A DNA stretch of 57,248 bases from Lachnospiraceae bacterium (GCA_900770345.1 CAAGKF010000282.1:1-57248), one strand, 5' to 3'; counted from the stretch's first letter, positions 41,728 through 50,161 are shown. The notes: a model not told the origin generated them from the sequence alone. Program-made: numbers and translations.

Positions 41728-42943
41728 CTATGAAGAAAAAATGTTGGTCATGCTGGTTGAGAAGTACCGAAAAAGTAAAAAGGACAGTGGGACGGGAGTG
41801 CTCAACCGGAGAACTCAGATCAAGCCATCCATTTTGTATGCCGGGTATTATCGGAACGATGGAGATTTGGACGAGATCAACGGGATTAATGAAGCTGCGG
41901 CCGGATTGCAGGAAAAAGAGTTTCTGACTTATGAAATGAAGGGATTCAGCAATGAAATTGCAGCAATTTATTTGATTGATGGAAAAGTTGAAGAGGCAGA
42001 GCGATATCTGACAGAGAAGTATGGATACGAGTCGAAACATGAGAAAATGAAACAGGTGGAGGGAATCATCGCAAGATACAGCGGCTATTCCCCGGTTGCG
42101 GATCTTGAATGTGAAAAACTTCGGGCAAGTCTGGATAAAAATACAGTACCGAAAAACTATGAGCAGGCCGAAGAAATATTGAAAGCGCTTATTTTTATCG
42201 AGAGGAATGAGCGGCAGCTGTATGTGAGAGAGGCATCGATGCTTATCTATGGCAGTTCGAAATATTTTGAGGAGAATACGCTGGATGCCGTGTGCGGATT
42301 GCTTAGAAAGTATCATGAACGACCATGCGAAGAAAATGAACTTTTTGACGAAATCCTTGGAGAATACCATATTTCAGCAGAGAGACAGAAGCTTTGCATG
42401 AAAGGTGATATTGTTCTTGTAAAAGATGGAAAGACAATAGAACTCGGTGGATTTCGAAACGGCGTAGAGTTTTATGCAGATGAACTGGATGGACTTGAGA
42501 GCATTCGTGTGAGAGACAGAAAGTTTATGACTGTGGAGAACAAGACTTCTTACATGCGATGCAACGGGGAGAATACTTCATATTTTTATCTGGGCGGATA
42601 TACGAAGCGGTTTCAAAGAGATTTTTTGAGGAAGGTATTTGATGATAATCCTGAAATCGCATATCTGCATTTTGGAGATATTGATGCTGGCGGATTTTAT
42701 ATTCATGAGAATCTTTGCAGGATTACAGGGATTCCGTTTGGGATGTGGCGGATGTCGAAGGAGGAACTTCAGGATATACGGTATAAAGAGTGTCTTCTGA
42801 AACTTTCGGCTAATGACAGGAAAAGGCTGAAGACGCTTGCAGATCATGAAATGTACAGGGATGTGGTACAGTATATGCTGGAAAACGATGTGAAACTGGA
42901 GCAGGAGATAGTGAGCTTCATGAATATGGAGCACTTGCATTAA
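41720..42943 (+). CDS. jetD: Wadjet system nuclease JetD (Toprim, DUF2220)
   Basis: JetD is the topoisomerase VI-like nuclease that cleaves DNA once JetABC has extruded it. The 407-residue protein has an N-terminal helical/arm region and a C-terminal Toprim domain with catalytic Glu E273 in VENKTSY and the DxD pair D320/D322 in HFGDIDAGGFYIHENL. The ATG at 41720 has GAGGAG upstream and overlaps the end of jetC; it is preferred over an upstream ATG at 41663 that would lie deep in jetC. All catalytic residues are present, so the system looks intact. Confidence 0.88.
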   Translation: MRNYEEKMLVMLVEKYRKSKKDSGTGVLNRRTQIKPSILYAGYYRNDGDLDEINGINEAAAGLQEKEFLTYEMKGFSNEIAAIYLIDGKVEEAERYLTEKYGYESKHEKMKQVEGIIARYSGYSPVADLECEKLRASLDKNTVPKNYEQAEEILKALIFIERNERQLYVREASMLIYGSSKYFEENTLDAVCGLLRKYHERPCEENELFDEILGEYHISAERQKLCMKGDIVLVKDGKTIELGGFRNGVEFYADELDGLESIRVRDRKFMTVENKTSYMRCNGENTSYFYLGGYTKRFQRDFLRKVFDDNPEIAYLHFGDIDAGGFYIHENLCRITGIPFGMWRMSKEELQDIRYKECLLKLSANDRKRLKTLADHEMYRDVVQYMLENDVKLEQEIVSFMNMEHLH

Positions 42944-43005
42944 GAACGCATAAGCAAACTATCGTTCATCAGGGGTCTTTGGTAAAATGTTTAGCGGGGA
43001 AGTAT

Positions 43006-43146
43006 ATGCAGGTAATGGTGGAAAAAGAAAATGCCCATATCTATTATAATAAGGTCACAGATATGCCGGGAATCGTGCTGGAGAAACTGATTGCATGTTT
43101 AATGGGTACGAAACTGCGGAAACTCAAAAACATATTGCTTTTATGA
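43006..43146 (+). CDS. Small orphan reading frame at the edge of the Wadjet block
   Basis: A 46-codon frame, ATG to TGA, reads like real protein (MQVMVEKENAHIYYNKVTDM, then a Leu/Lys-rich end) and is preceded by a GGGG-containing stretch. I recognise no family. It may be a small protein or the remnant of a longer gene cut when the accessory block arrived. The stretch 42944-43005 before it holds nothing that I can identify. Confidence 0.25.
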   Translation: MQVMVEKENAHIYYNKVTDMPGIVLEKLIACLMGTKLRKLKNILLL

Positions 43147-43166
43147 GATAACAGAGGAAAAGTACC

Positions 43167-43195
43167 TTGACAGACAGGCATATCTATGATACAAA
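43167..43195 (+). promoter_or_regulatory. Promoter of the lysine riboswitch-nhaC unit
   Basis: A perfect TTGACA (43167-43172), a 17-base spacer, and TACAAA (43190-43195) with an upstream TG. Transcription would start near 43202, right at the aptamer. Confidence 0.65.
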
Positions 43196-43202
43196 TCATT
43201 AT

Positions 43203-43390
43203 AATGAACTGGTAGAGGTGCGGTTTTTAAGAGTACCACATTTTGAAGAGCAGCAGGGTGCTGTATGTGGGGAAGGAAACACCGCCGAAGGATACGTTTC
43301 TGCCCTGAAAGGGCGTATTCTGGGCCGCCGCAGAATATGCGCCGGACTGTCACTCAGCAGGGGGATCTTGGGGGAGATCTTTTTCTGCAG
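43203..43390 (+). promoter_or_regulatory. Lysine riboswitch (L box) aptamer
   Basis: The conserved L-box blocks occur in the right order and spacing: AGAGGTGCGG (43214-43223), GCCGAAG (43284-43290), a CCCTGAAAGGG stem-loop (43303-43313), CTGGG (43319-43323) and GGACTGTCAC (43344-43353). In Gram-positive bacteria this aptamer binds lysine and shuts off lysine biosynthesis or transport genes. The expression platform here is the terminator at 43449-43492. Outer P1 boundaries are approximate. A plus-strand open frame across the region is not a gene. Confidence 0.88.
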
Positions 43391-43448
43391 TCAGTGGAGC
43401 GCTGCCATGTGTCGGATACGGCCAGATAGATTATGACTGACAAGTTCC

Positions 43449-43492
43449 GCCATGAAACGTTCCCTGTTTGGGGCCGGTTTCATGGCTTTTTT
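43449..43492 (+). terminator. Terminator of the lysine riboswitch expression platform
   Basis: GCCATGAAAC (43449-43458) pairs perfectly with GTTTCATGGC (43477-43486), followed by six T's, only 38 bases before the nhaC start codon. A terminator in this place with no gene ending upstream fits ligand-controlled attenuation: lysine bound, transcription stops. Confidence 0.88.
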
Positions 43493-43529
43493 GTTTCCAA
43501 AAATTTAACTTACTTAGGGGGAAATCACA

Positions 43530-45146
43530 ATGACAAAACAAAGACGTATCATGCACATTTTTATGACGGCAGTGCTGATATCCCTTCTTTTTTCCGTAAC
43601 TGCTCTGGCGGCGGAAGAGGGAGATGCGGCAGCTCCGGCTCTTTATGCCACCTTCTGGTCACTGGTGCCGCCGGTTGTGGCTATCGCGCTGGCGCTGATC
43701 ACGAAGGAGGTATACAGCTCTCTGTTTATCGGGATCTTGGTGGGCGGCCTTTTCTTCTCCGGCTTTTCCTTTGAGGGAACGGTGACTCATGTATTTCAGG
43801 AAGGCTTTTTAAGTGTGCTTTCTGATTCCTACAATGTGGGTATTCTTATCTTCCTGGTGATCCTGGGAATTATTGTAGCTTTAATGAACCGGGCAGGCGG
43901 TTCCGCTGCTTTCGGGCGCTGGGCCGGGGAGCGGATCAAAACACGGGCGGGGGCGCAGCTGGCGACGATCGCTCTGGGCGTTCTGATTTTTATTGATGAT
44001 TATTTCAACTGTCTGACTGTAGGAAGCGTTATGCGTCCGGTGACAGATAAGCATAAAATTTCCAGAGCAAAGCTGGCTTATCTGATCGATGCTACGGCTG
44101 CGCCGGTCTGCATTATAGCTCCCATTTCTTCCTGGGCCGCCGCGGTAACCGGTTTTGTGGAGGGGGAAGACGGACTGGCTTTGTTTATCCGGGCAATTCC
44201 TTATAATTTTTATGCGCTTTTCACCCTTATTATGATGCTGATACTGGCGTTTACAGGAATTGATTACGGTCCCATGAAAGTCCATGAACGCAATGCGGTG
44301 GAGAAGGATGATCTGTATACAACTCCGGGACGTCCCTATGCCAACGCGACGGGAACAGATAATGTGGGAAGGGGCACAGTAATTGACCTGGTTCTTCCTA
44401 TTATTTCACTGATCGTCTGCTGTGTGATCGGTATGATCTATACCGGTGGATTTTTCGAGGGAGCAGATTTTGTGACCGCTTTCTCCAACAGCGATGCCTC
44501 TCAGGGACTGGCAATGGGCAGCTTTTTCGGACTGATCTTTACTGTTCTGTTCTATCTGGTTCGCCGGGTCATGAAGTTTGATGAGTGTATGTCCTGCATA
44601 CCTGATGGATTTAAAGCTATGGTACCGGCAATCCTGATCCTGAGCTTTGCATGGACCCTGAAAGCAATGACGGACAGTCTGGGAGCAGCAGAATATGTGG
44701 CAGGCGTGATGTCCATGTGCGCCGGCAGTCTGATGAATCTGCTTCCCGCTTTTATTTTCCTGGTAGGCTGCGGACTGGCTTTTGCTACCGGTACGTCCTG
44801 GGGAACCTTTGGAATCCTGATTCCTATTGTAGTTGCTGTATTTGCCAATACCAACCCTACACTGATGACGATTTCAATCTCTGCCTGTATGGCAGGAGCG
44901 GTGTGCGGCGACCACTGTTCTCCTATTTCTGATACTACGATCATGGCCTCCGCAGGTGCTCAGTGCGAGCATGTAAATCATGTTTCCACTCAGCTGCCTT
45001 ATGCTGTCACCGTGGCGGCGGTATCCTTCGTTACTTATATTGTAGCAGGCTTTACGCAGAGTGCATGGATCTCCCTTCCGGTGGGAGCGCTGCTGCTGGC
45101 AGCTGTTTTGATTCTGCTTAGGAAATATGTGACATGCGCTGAATGA
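43530..45146 (+). CDS. NhaC-family transporter, probable lysine carrier (LysW type)
   Basis: This 538-residue membrane protein of the NhaC sodium/proton antiporter superfamily has about 12 helices. A first hydrophobic stretch at about residues 8-28 resembles a signal segment. Family features include IFIDDYFNCLTVGSVMRPVTD (about 150-170), APVCIIAPISSWAA, and the second-half ATGTSWGTFGILIPI and GDHCSPISDTT. NhaC members under lysine riboswitch control have been proposed as lysine transporters (LysW), and this gene has such a riboswitch and terminator directly upstream, so lysine uptake or exchange is the best inference. The ATG follows TAGGGGG at about ten bases. Confidence 0.85.
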   Translation: MTKQRRIMHIFMTAVLISLLFSVTALAAEEGDAAAPALYATFWSLVPPVVAIALALITKEVYSSLFIGILVGGLFFSGFSFEGTVTHVFQEGFLSVLSDSYNVGILIFLVILGIIVALMNRAGGSAAFGRWAGERIKTRAGAQLATIALGVLIFIDDYFNCLTVGSVMRPVTDKHKISRAKLAYLIDATAAPVCIIAPISSWAAAVTGFVEGEDGLALFIRAIPYNFYALFTLIMMLILAFTGIDYGPMKVHERNAVEKDDLYTTPGRPYANATGTDNVGRGTVIDLVLPIISLIVCCVIGMIYTGGFFEGADFVTAFSNSDASQGLAMGSFFGLIFTVLFYLVRRVMKFDECMSCIPDGFKAMVPAILILSFAWTLKAMTDSLGAAEYVAGVMSMCAGSLMNLLPAFIFLVGCGLAFATGTSWGTFGILIPIVVAVFANTNPTLMTISISACMAGAVCGDHCSPISDTTIMASAGAQCEHVNHVSTQLPYAVTVAAVSFVTYIVAGFTQSAWISLPVGALLLAAVLILLRKYVTCAE

Positions 45147-45170
45147 AGAGATCAATAAAATATGCAGATA

Positions 45171-45212
45171 AAATGCTGTGCATACGGTTTTCCGGCTGCA
45201 TGGCATTTGTGT
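45171..45212 (+). terminator. Probable terminator of nhaC
   Basis: AAATGCTGTGCA (45171-45182) pairs with TGCATGGCATTT (45197-45208), allowing two G-U pairs, with a short T-rich end. Confidence 0.6.
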
Positions 45213-45288
45213 TATGAAAGCGGAATATTTCCTTGCCCACTGAGGGGGAAAAGAAAGGAAAAAAGTTACTAATTAAGTGCATAGTATC

Positions 45289-45317
45289 TTGTATTTTTCT
45301 GCTGTGAGAGTTATAAT
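45289..45317 (+). promoter_or_regulatory. Promoter of the DUF134-NifX/rubredoxin unit
   Basis: TTGTAT (45289-45294), a 17-base spacer, and a perfect TATAAT (45312-45317), 42 bases before the GTG start. Confidence 0.65.
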
Positions 45318-45359
45318 ATTTCCGACATATGACGAAAATGACCGGAAGGAGGAGAAGAT

Positions 45360-46136
45360 GTGGCAAGACCGAGCAGATGCAGAAGAATTTGTATGGAACC
45401 GGCCTATAACAGTTTTTTGCCGGATGGGTTTCCGGTTTGCGAAACGATTATTCTGACATTGGATGAGTATGAGGCGGTACGGCTTATTGATTTTGAAAAA
45501 TGCACCCATGAGCAGTGTGCAAAACAGATGGATATTTCCCGTACAACGGTAACGGAGATATATGAAGCAGCCCGGTATAAAATTGCAGACAGTATTGTGA
45601 ACGGAAAAACACTTCGGATTTCCGGAGGTCATTATCGATTATGTGACGGGACAGCGCCTTTTATCTGTCAACGAAAATGTAAAAAGGCTGATTTATCCGT
45701 CGAAAGGAATGAAATTCAAATGAAAGGAACGAGTCAGATGAGAATTGCGGTAACTTATGAGAACGGAATGATTTTCCAGCATTTTGGACATACGGAGCAG
45801 TTTAAGATGTATGATGTTGAAAATGGCCAGATCATTCATACACAGGTAGTGGATACCAATGGTCAGGGACATGGGGCTTTGTCAGGTTTTCTGTCACAGG
45901 CAGGAGCAGATATCCTGATCTGCGGCGGCATCGGAGGCGGCGCGCAGGCTGCGCTGATGGAGGCAGGTATTAAATTATACGGCGGAGTGTCCGGAGCGGC
46001 GGATGAAGCGGTTCAGGCTTATCTGGCAGGAGAGTTAGGTTATGATCCGGAGGTACATTGTACGCATCATGAACATGAACACTCCTGCGGGGGACATTCC
46101 TGCGGCGAGGAGAAACACGGCTGCTCCGGCAATTAA
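45360..46136 (+). CDS. DUF134 and dinitrogenase iron-molybdenum cofactor (NifX/NifB-type) fusion protein
   Basis: The 258-residue protein starts with GTG after AAGGAGGAG. Residues 1-95 are a DUF134 domain with a helix-turn-helix (EAVRLIDFEKCTHEQCAKQM, then ISRTTVTEIYEAAR), so DNA binding is likely. Residues about 126-225 form a NifX/NifB/VnfY-like metallocluster-carrier domain (MRIAVTYENGMIFQHFGHTEQF, ILICGGIGGGAQAAL). The last 25 residues are His/Cys-rich (CTHHEHEHSCGG and a further Cys set) and probably bind metal. The two domains are often separate genes; here they are fused. The rubredoxin gene follows after 66 bases. A metal or redox sensing role is an inference; no nitrogenase genes are in the window. 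Confidence 0.85.
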   Translation: MARPSRCRRICMEPAYNSFLPDGFPVCETIILTLDEYEAVRLIDFEKCTHEQCAKQMDISRTTVTEIYEAARYKIADSIVNGKTLRISGGHYRLCDGTAPFICQRKCKKADLSVERNEIQMKGTSQMRIAVTYENGMIFQHFGHTEQFKMYDVENGQIIHTQVVDTNGQGHGALSGFLSQAGADILICGGIGGGAQAALMEAGIKLYGGVSGAADEAVQAYLAGELGYDPEVHCTHHEHEHSCGGHSCGEEKHGCSGN

Positions 46137-46202
46137 GGCGGAATCTGTGAATGAGGATTAAAAGAAAAAACAAAAATATTAAATTATAAAGGAGAAAAAA
46201 CA

Positions 46203-46358
46203 ATGAAGTATGTATGTGACGTATGCGGATGGGAGTATGATGAGGAGAAGGGTTACCCCGAAGGAGGAATCGCGCCGGGAACAAAGTGGGAAGATGTACC
46301 GGAGGATTTTGAGTGTCCTCTTTGCTCTGTAGGGAAGGATCAGTTTTCAGAGGTTTAG
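46203..46358 (+). CDS. Rubredoxin
   Basis: This 51-residue one-iron electron carrier is typical of strict anaerobes. The four iron ligands are Cys 5 and 8 in YVCDVCGW and Cys 38 and 41 in ECPLCSVGKDQF. The fold residues YD, GTKWEDVPEDF and the C-terminal FSEV are conserved; a Ser replaces the usual Gly after the last Cys. The ATG has AAAGGAG upstream. It is probably co-transcribed with the metal-binding fusion protein upstream and may donate electrons in oxidative stress defence. Confidence 0.96.
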   Translation: MKYVCDVCGWEYDEEKGYPEGGIAPGTKWEDVPEDFECPLCSVGKDQFSEV

Positions 46359-46363
46359 ATTAT

Positions 46364-46405
46364 CTATAAAATAAGGGGCTGCTGCAGCAGTCCCTTATTT
46401 TATAG
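46364..46405. terminator. Bidirectional terminator between rubredoxin and the symporter gene
   Basis: A perfect 14-base stem (CTATAAAATAAGGG at 46364-46377 with its complement at 46392-46405) encloses a loop that is itself self-complementary (GCTGCTGCAGCAG). A and T runs in the stem serve both strands. Confidence 0.85.
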
Positions 46406-46490
46406 GTGCGCCTGACGCGCGCATTTCACGAATATATAGTTTGCGCTGCCTGTGTCCGGATCGGCTGTATCAGACACCATCATGACAGGA

Positions 46491-47948
46491 TCAGTCTTCT
46501 TCCTCCGGCGCCAGCTCTGTAGTTTCTACTGCAGGAGGCATGAGGCGGGAGAATACAACAAATCCGATGAAGGCTGCAACCAGACCTGGGATGATAGGCT
46601 GGCTGAATTTGATTCCGAAAAGCATGCCGCCGGAGATATGCTCCAGATATACCACCACGATGGTTCCGAGAACAAGGGAAGCGATAGTTCCGGCTGTGGA
46701 GGCTTTCTTCCAGTAATGACCCATTACATAGGGGAAGAAGGAGCCTGCCGCACGAAGAGTGAAGCAGAACATCAGGATAGAGACGATGCTCTGGGTGTTG
46801 AACAGGGCAATAAACATGGAAGCAACACCTACCAGGCACATAACGATCTTTGTAACATTCATCACGGATTTGCTGGAAGCATCAGGCTTCAGCACTGCCT
46901 TGTAAATGTCATTGGCGAAAATGGAACCGGCGCCTAACAGGTCGGAGTCAGAGCTGGACATAGTAGCGGAAATGATTCCTGCAAATAACAGGCCGCAGAT
47001 CAGGGCAGGCATTGTATTGATTGCCAGTACCGGAAGAGCATAGCGGGCGCCTACGGATTCGAACTGAGCGGCACTGAACTTGCCCATGTTGATAAGAGCC
47101 AGCGTGATAATTCCAAGGATGGTAGGAATAAAAGCATAGATGAAATTTACGAGAGCTGCAAGCCATGCACCGCCTTTGGCTGCCTTTTCATCTCTTGCGG
47201 CGTAAAAACGGGATACTGCCTCCTGACCTACGGAGAAGGTAGCTGTGTACATGATAACCAGGGAGACGATGCCGAAAAGATCGTATCCTTTAAACAGGTT
47301 CATGGTTCCTTCCGGAATATTGGCAGCTACATTGCTCCAGCCGCCAGCGTAGTTCATTGCAAAGGGAACTGCGATGATCATGCCGATCACAATAAGGAAT
47401 ACCTGGACAAAGTCGGTAAGAGTAACGCTCCAGAGACCGCCCATGATAGAGTAAACGGTAACAACTACGGCTACGATAATTACTGCCATCTGATAATCGA
47501 TATTCAGCATGGTGGAAAGGATAACAGCGGAAGCGATGAACTGTCCGGCTGTCAGACCTACCAGGGGAAGAAGCATGATAACAGCGGTAATAAGGCCGCA
47601 CGCTTTTCCGTAGCGTCTGCGGAAATATTCAGGAACAGTTTTTACGGTTGCCGCGCGGAATTTTGGTGCTATAAAGCTCAGGATGATAAATGCGATTCCC
47701 ATAGTAGTGATGTACCAGGAAGCGCTGAGGCCGAAGCCTGACATACCGTTTTGAACAACGCCCAGAGAACTGCCTCCGCCGATCTCAGTCGCGGCCAGGG
47801 TACCTGCCATCAGCAGCGGACCCAGACGGCGGCCGGCTACCATGAAGTCGGTGTTGCTGGTGATCTTTGTGGAAGAGTACCAGCCGATCCAAAGCATGAA
47901 AAGCAGGTAGACAATAACGATGATAGTTACAAGAATGTTAGAACTCAT
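46491..47948 (-). CDS. Sodium:solute symporter (SSS family)
   Basis: This 485-residue sodium-driven importer has about 13 membrane helices. The N-terminal helix is followed by the SSS core with DFMVAGRRLGPLLMAGTLAATEIGGGSS (here given by its ends: DFMVAGRR and ATEIGGGSS) and FVQVFLIVIG. The sodium-site region is ISATMSSSDSDLLGAGSIFANDIYK, with adjacent Ser residues (SSSDSD). The substrate cannot be told; pantothenate, proline, sugars or carboxylates all occur in this family. The start has AAAGGAGGG upstream. It is divergent from a LytTR/GHKL two-component system, which is a likely regulator. Confidence 0.88.
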   Translation of the reverse strand: MSSNILVTIIVIVYLLFMLWIGWYSSTKITSNTDFMVAGRRLGPLLMAGTLAATEIGGGSSLGVVQNGMSGFGLSASWYITTMGIAFIILSFIAPKFRAATVKTVPEYFRRRYGKACGLITAVIMLLPLVGLTAGQFIASAVILSTMLNIDYQMAVIIVAVVVTVYSIMGGLWSVTLTDFVQVFLIVIGMIIAVPFAMNYAGGWSNVAANIPEGTMNLFKGYDLFGIVSLVIMYTATFSVGQEAVSRFYAARDEKAAKGGAWLAALVNFIYAFIPTILGIITLALINMGKFSAAQFESVGARYALPVLAINTMPALICGLLFAGIISATMSSSDSDLLGAGSIFANDIYKAVLKPDASSKSVMNVTKIVMCLVGVASMFIALFNTQSIVSILMFCFTLRAAGSFFPYVMGHYWKKASTAGTIASLVLGTIVVVYLEHISGGMLFGIKFSQPIIPGLVAAFIGFVVFSRLMPPAVETTELAPEEED

Positions 47949-47986
47949 ACAAAATGCCCTCCTTTATGTAAAATGTTTGTATATTT

Positions 47987-48014
47987 ACTATAGCACAGAG
48001 AAAATGTAGTAAAA
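47987..48014 (-). promoter_or_regulatory. Putative promoter of the SSS gene, with phased A-tracts upstream
   Basis: On the minus strand TTTTAC (48014-48009) and TATAGT (47992-47987) are 16 bases apart. A-tracts of five at 48011-48015, 48021-48025 and 48029-48033 are spaced near one helical turn and would curve the DNA just upstream. Confidence 0.35.
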
Positions 48015-48123
48015 ATAGCCAAAAATGCAAAAAGAGTACCGAATATGACACTTTAGCTGTGTAAAGCTTGACTAAAAGCCCCGGTCTCAATAAAATAGTT
48101 AAATAAGACGCGAGGTGATTGAT

Positions 48124-48831
48124 ATGCTGAAGATAGCGGTATGTGATGATACGCCGGAGGAATGCCGGGTAGTGGAAGAATATACGAGAGAGTTTTTCGG
48201 GGAAAAAGAGATTGAAATCAGGATTGACGCCTACGCTTCCATGGACAGACTGATCGCTTCTGGGGAGGAGTACGAGCTCTATCTTCTGGATGTGCTGATG
48301 CCCGGCATGACAGGGATCCAGGGGGCGGACTGCCTCAGGAGCAGAAATCCGCATCCGGTCATTGTGTTTATCACCTCATCTCTGGAGGCGGCAGTGGACG
48401 GATACCGGGTAAATGCCTCCGGTTTTCTGCTGAAGCCGGTGTCTAAGGAAGATTTTCGGGAGACCATGGAGCGTGTTACAGCACAAAAGCTGGGGCTTCA
48501 TAAAGCAGTATTGCCGGTAATTCATGACCGTGTTCCTCTCCGGCTTCAGCTGGATAAGGTAGTATTTTTTGAAAACCGGCTCCACCGTGTTTTTGTGACG
48601 CTTTCCGATGGAAGAGTTCTTTCCATCGGGCAGAAGCTTTCCTGGATCCAGCAGGAGCTGGAGGAAAATGAAGCTTTTCTGCGCTGCCATCAGAGCTACA
48701 TTGTCAATCTGCAGTATGTAGCTGAAATGGAGGATTCCTGTTTCAGGATGAACGGCGGGGCCATTGTGCCCGTTTCACGCAACTGTTATAAGCAGAGCAA
48801 GCATGCCTATTACCGGCACTGCCTGAAGTAG
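48124..48831 (+). CDS. LytTR-family response regulator
   Basis: This 235-residue transcription factor has a receiver domain with D8/D9, phosphoacceptor D56 in LYLLDVLMPG and K104 in GFLLKPVS. It is joined to a C-terminal LytTR DNA-binding domain (about residues 130-235; landmark FLRCHQSYIVNLQYV). The ATG at 48124 sits after GCGAGGTG; a GTG nine bases earlier is part of that site. It is followed 25 bases later by its GHKL kinase. Divergence from the symporter gene suggests that it controls it, as in other LytTR transporter systems. Confidence 0.92.
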   Translation: MLKIAVCDDTPEECRVVEEYTREFFGEKEIEIRIDAYASMDRLIASGEEYELYLLDVLMPGMTGIQGADCLRSRNPHPVIVFITSSLEAAVDGYRVNASGFLLKPVSKEDFRETMERVTAQKLGLHKAVLPVIHDRVPLRLQLDKVVFFENRLHRVFVTLSDGRVLSIGQKLSWIQQELEENEAFLRCHQSYIVNLQYVAEMEDSCFRMNGGAIVPVSRNCYKQSKHAYYRHCLK

Positions 48832-48856
48832 ACGACGGAAGGAAAAAGAGGTTGCC

Positions 48857-50161
48857 ATGAATGATTTTGCCTGCGGGCTGTTTTTAAATCTGATCTATAT
48901 GAGCGTATGCATGATGCCTATTTTCGTGTGTCTGGAACCACAGTACGGCAGCCGGGAGAACATTGCCGCCGCATCCTGTTATCTCTGGGTCATTATGGTT
49001 TCGGCAGAGGCATTGCTGCACGTCAGTCATGATATATTTTTTGCGGTAAGAGGAATTTTTATTTTTTTGTTTTTTGTGGTGCTTTTTATCTTTTTCCGGG
49101 GTGATCTCATAAAAAAAGCGTTTCTTTATTCTTCTGCCGGACTTTTTGTACTTTTGGGCACCTCTCTCAATGAGCTTGCGGTCTGGATCTTTCGCGGGAA
49201 GGGAGGATTGACCGACAGCCAGATCCGTGTGATCGTGTCCTTTGGGGCAGCCTGCGGCTACTATATTATGGTGCGTTTCTGGCTGAAGGACCGGGTGAAC
49301 CGGCTGTTTGAGCAGCTCTCCGTCCGGAATGCCGCTCTGCTTTTCAGCTTCCCCAGTGCCTTTCTCCTGGTTCTCTTTATCGGAAGTCATACGGTGTTTT
49401 CTTCTGATACGCTGCTGCAGAGAGGGCCGGGGGATATTCTTTTCTTTCTCTGCCTCTGTGCCATGATCCTGGTACTCTATATTATGACGCTGAACACTAC
49501 ACTGGAAATCCTGGATCGAAAAAAGACCGAGGAAGAGCTGCAGTTTGCCAGACAGCTGATTGCAAAGCAGAGGGAGCACTATAATCAGACTCTGGATTAT
49601 ATGGAGCAGGTCCGGATCATCCGGCATGATTTCCGTCACCATGTACATGCTCTTCTTCACATGGATAAGGAGGAGGAAAGGCGGTATCTCCGGAAGCTCC
49701 AGGAGGAGCTGGATACGGCGGCAGAAACAGCATTCTGTCAGAATCAGGCAGTAAACGGACTGCTCAATGAATATGCCGCCAGGGCGGAGAAAGCGCAGAT
49801 CAGTTTTTCCGCGCAGCTGGATCTCTCGTCTCATGTGCCGGTGGACGATCTGACGCTCTGCATCGTAATAGGAAATCTTCTTGAAAATGCGATGGAAGCC
49901 TGCGGACGGATGAAAGATGGGAAATTTATCCGTCTTCAGGCCCGGTGGACGGAGGACCACCTGATGATGCTGGTGGAGAATTCCTACTGCGGCCAGATCC
50001 GGCAGAGAGACGGGAAGCTTCTTTCCAGCAAGAAGGACGGAGGATTGGGAATCTTAAGCATCCGCCGTATTTTAAATCAGCCCGGTGATGAATTTGATAT
50101 GGATTACGATGGATCAGTTTTTACTTCTATGGTGAAAATTGTGGCCAGATGCGCCGTCTGA
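48857..50161 (+). CDS. GHKL-type sensor histidine kinase
   Basis: This 434-residue AgrC-like kinase has about six or seven membrane helices over residues 1-215, with almost no extracellular domain, then a coiled linker, the phosphoacceptor His 257 in IIRHDFRHHVHAL, and a GHKL ATPase domain with GNLLENAMEAC (N box) and DGGLGILSIRRIL (G box). Such kinases often sense small molecules or peptides at the membrane. It is paired with the LytTR regulator upstream. A strong terminator begins at its stop codon. Confidence 0.9.
   Translation: MNDFACGLFLNLIYMSVCMMPIFVCLEPQYGSRENIAAASCYLWVIMVSAEALLHVSHDIFFAVRGIFIFLFFVVLFIFFRGDLIKKAFLYSSAGLFVLLGTSLNELAVWIFRGKGGLTDSQIRVIVSFGAACGYYIMVRFWLKDRVNRLFEQLSVRNAALLFSFPSAFLLVLFIGSHTVFSSDTLLQRGPGDILFFLCLCAMILVLYIMTLNTTLEILDRKKTEEELQFARQLIAKQREHYNQTLDYMEQVRIIRHDFRHHVHALLHMDKEEERRYLRKLQEELDTAAETAFCQNQAVNGLLNEYAARAEKAQISFSAQLDLSSHVPVDDLTLCIVIGNLLENAMEACGRMKDGKFIRLQARWTEDHLMMLVENSYCGQIRQRDGKLLSSKKDGGLGILSIRRILNQPGDEFDMDYDGSVFTSMVKIVARCAV

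Noticed and set aside
43167..43436. Plus-strand 89-codon open frame before nhaC
   Set aside because: It starts with TTG inside the -35 box and runs through conserved lysine riboswitch blocks; the translation resembles nothing.
48884..49960. Minus-strand open frame opposite the GHKL kinase
   Set aside because: Low-complexity Lys/His-rich translation without motif; the plus strand encodes a clear kinase.
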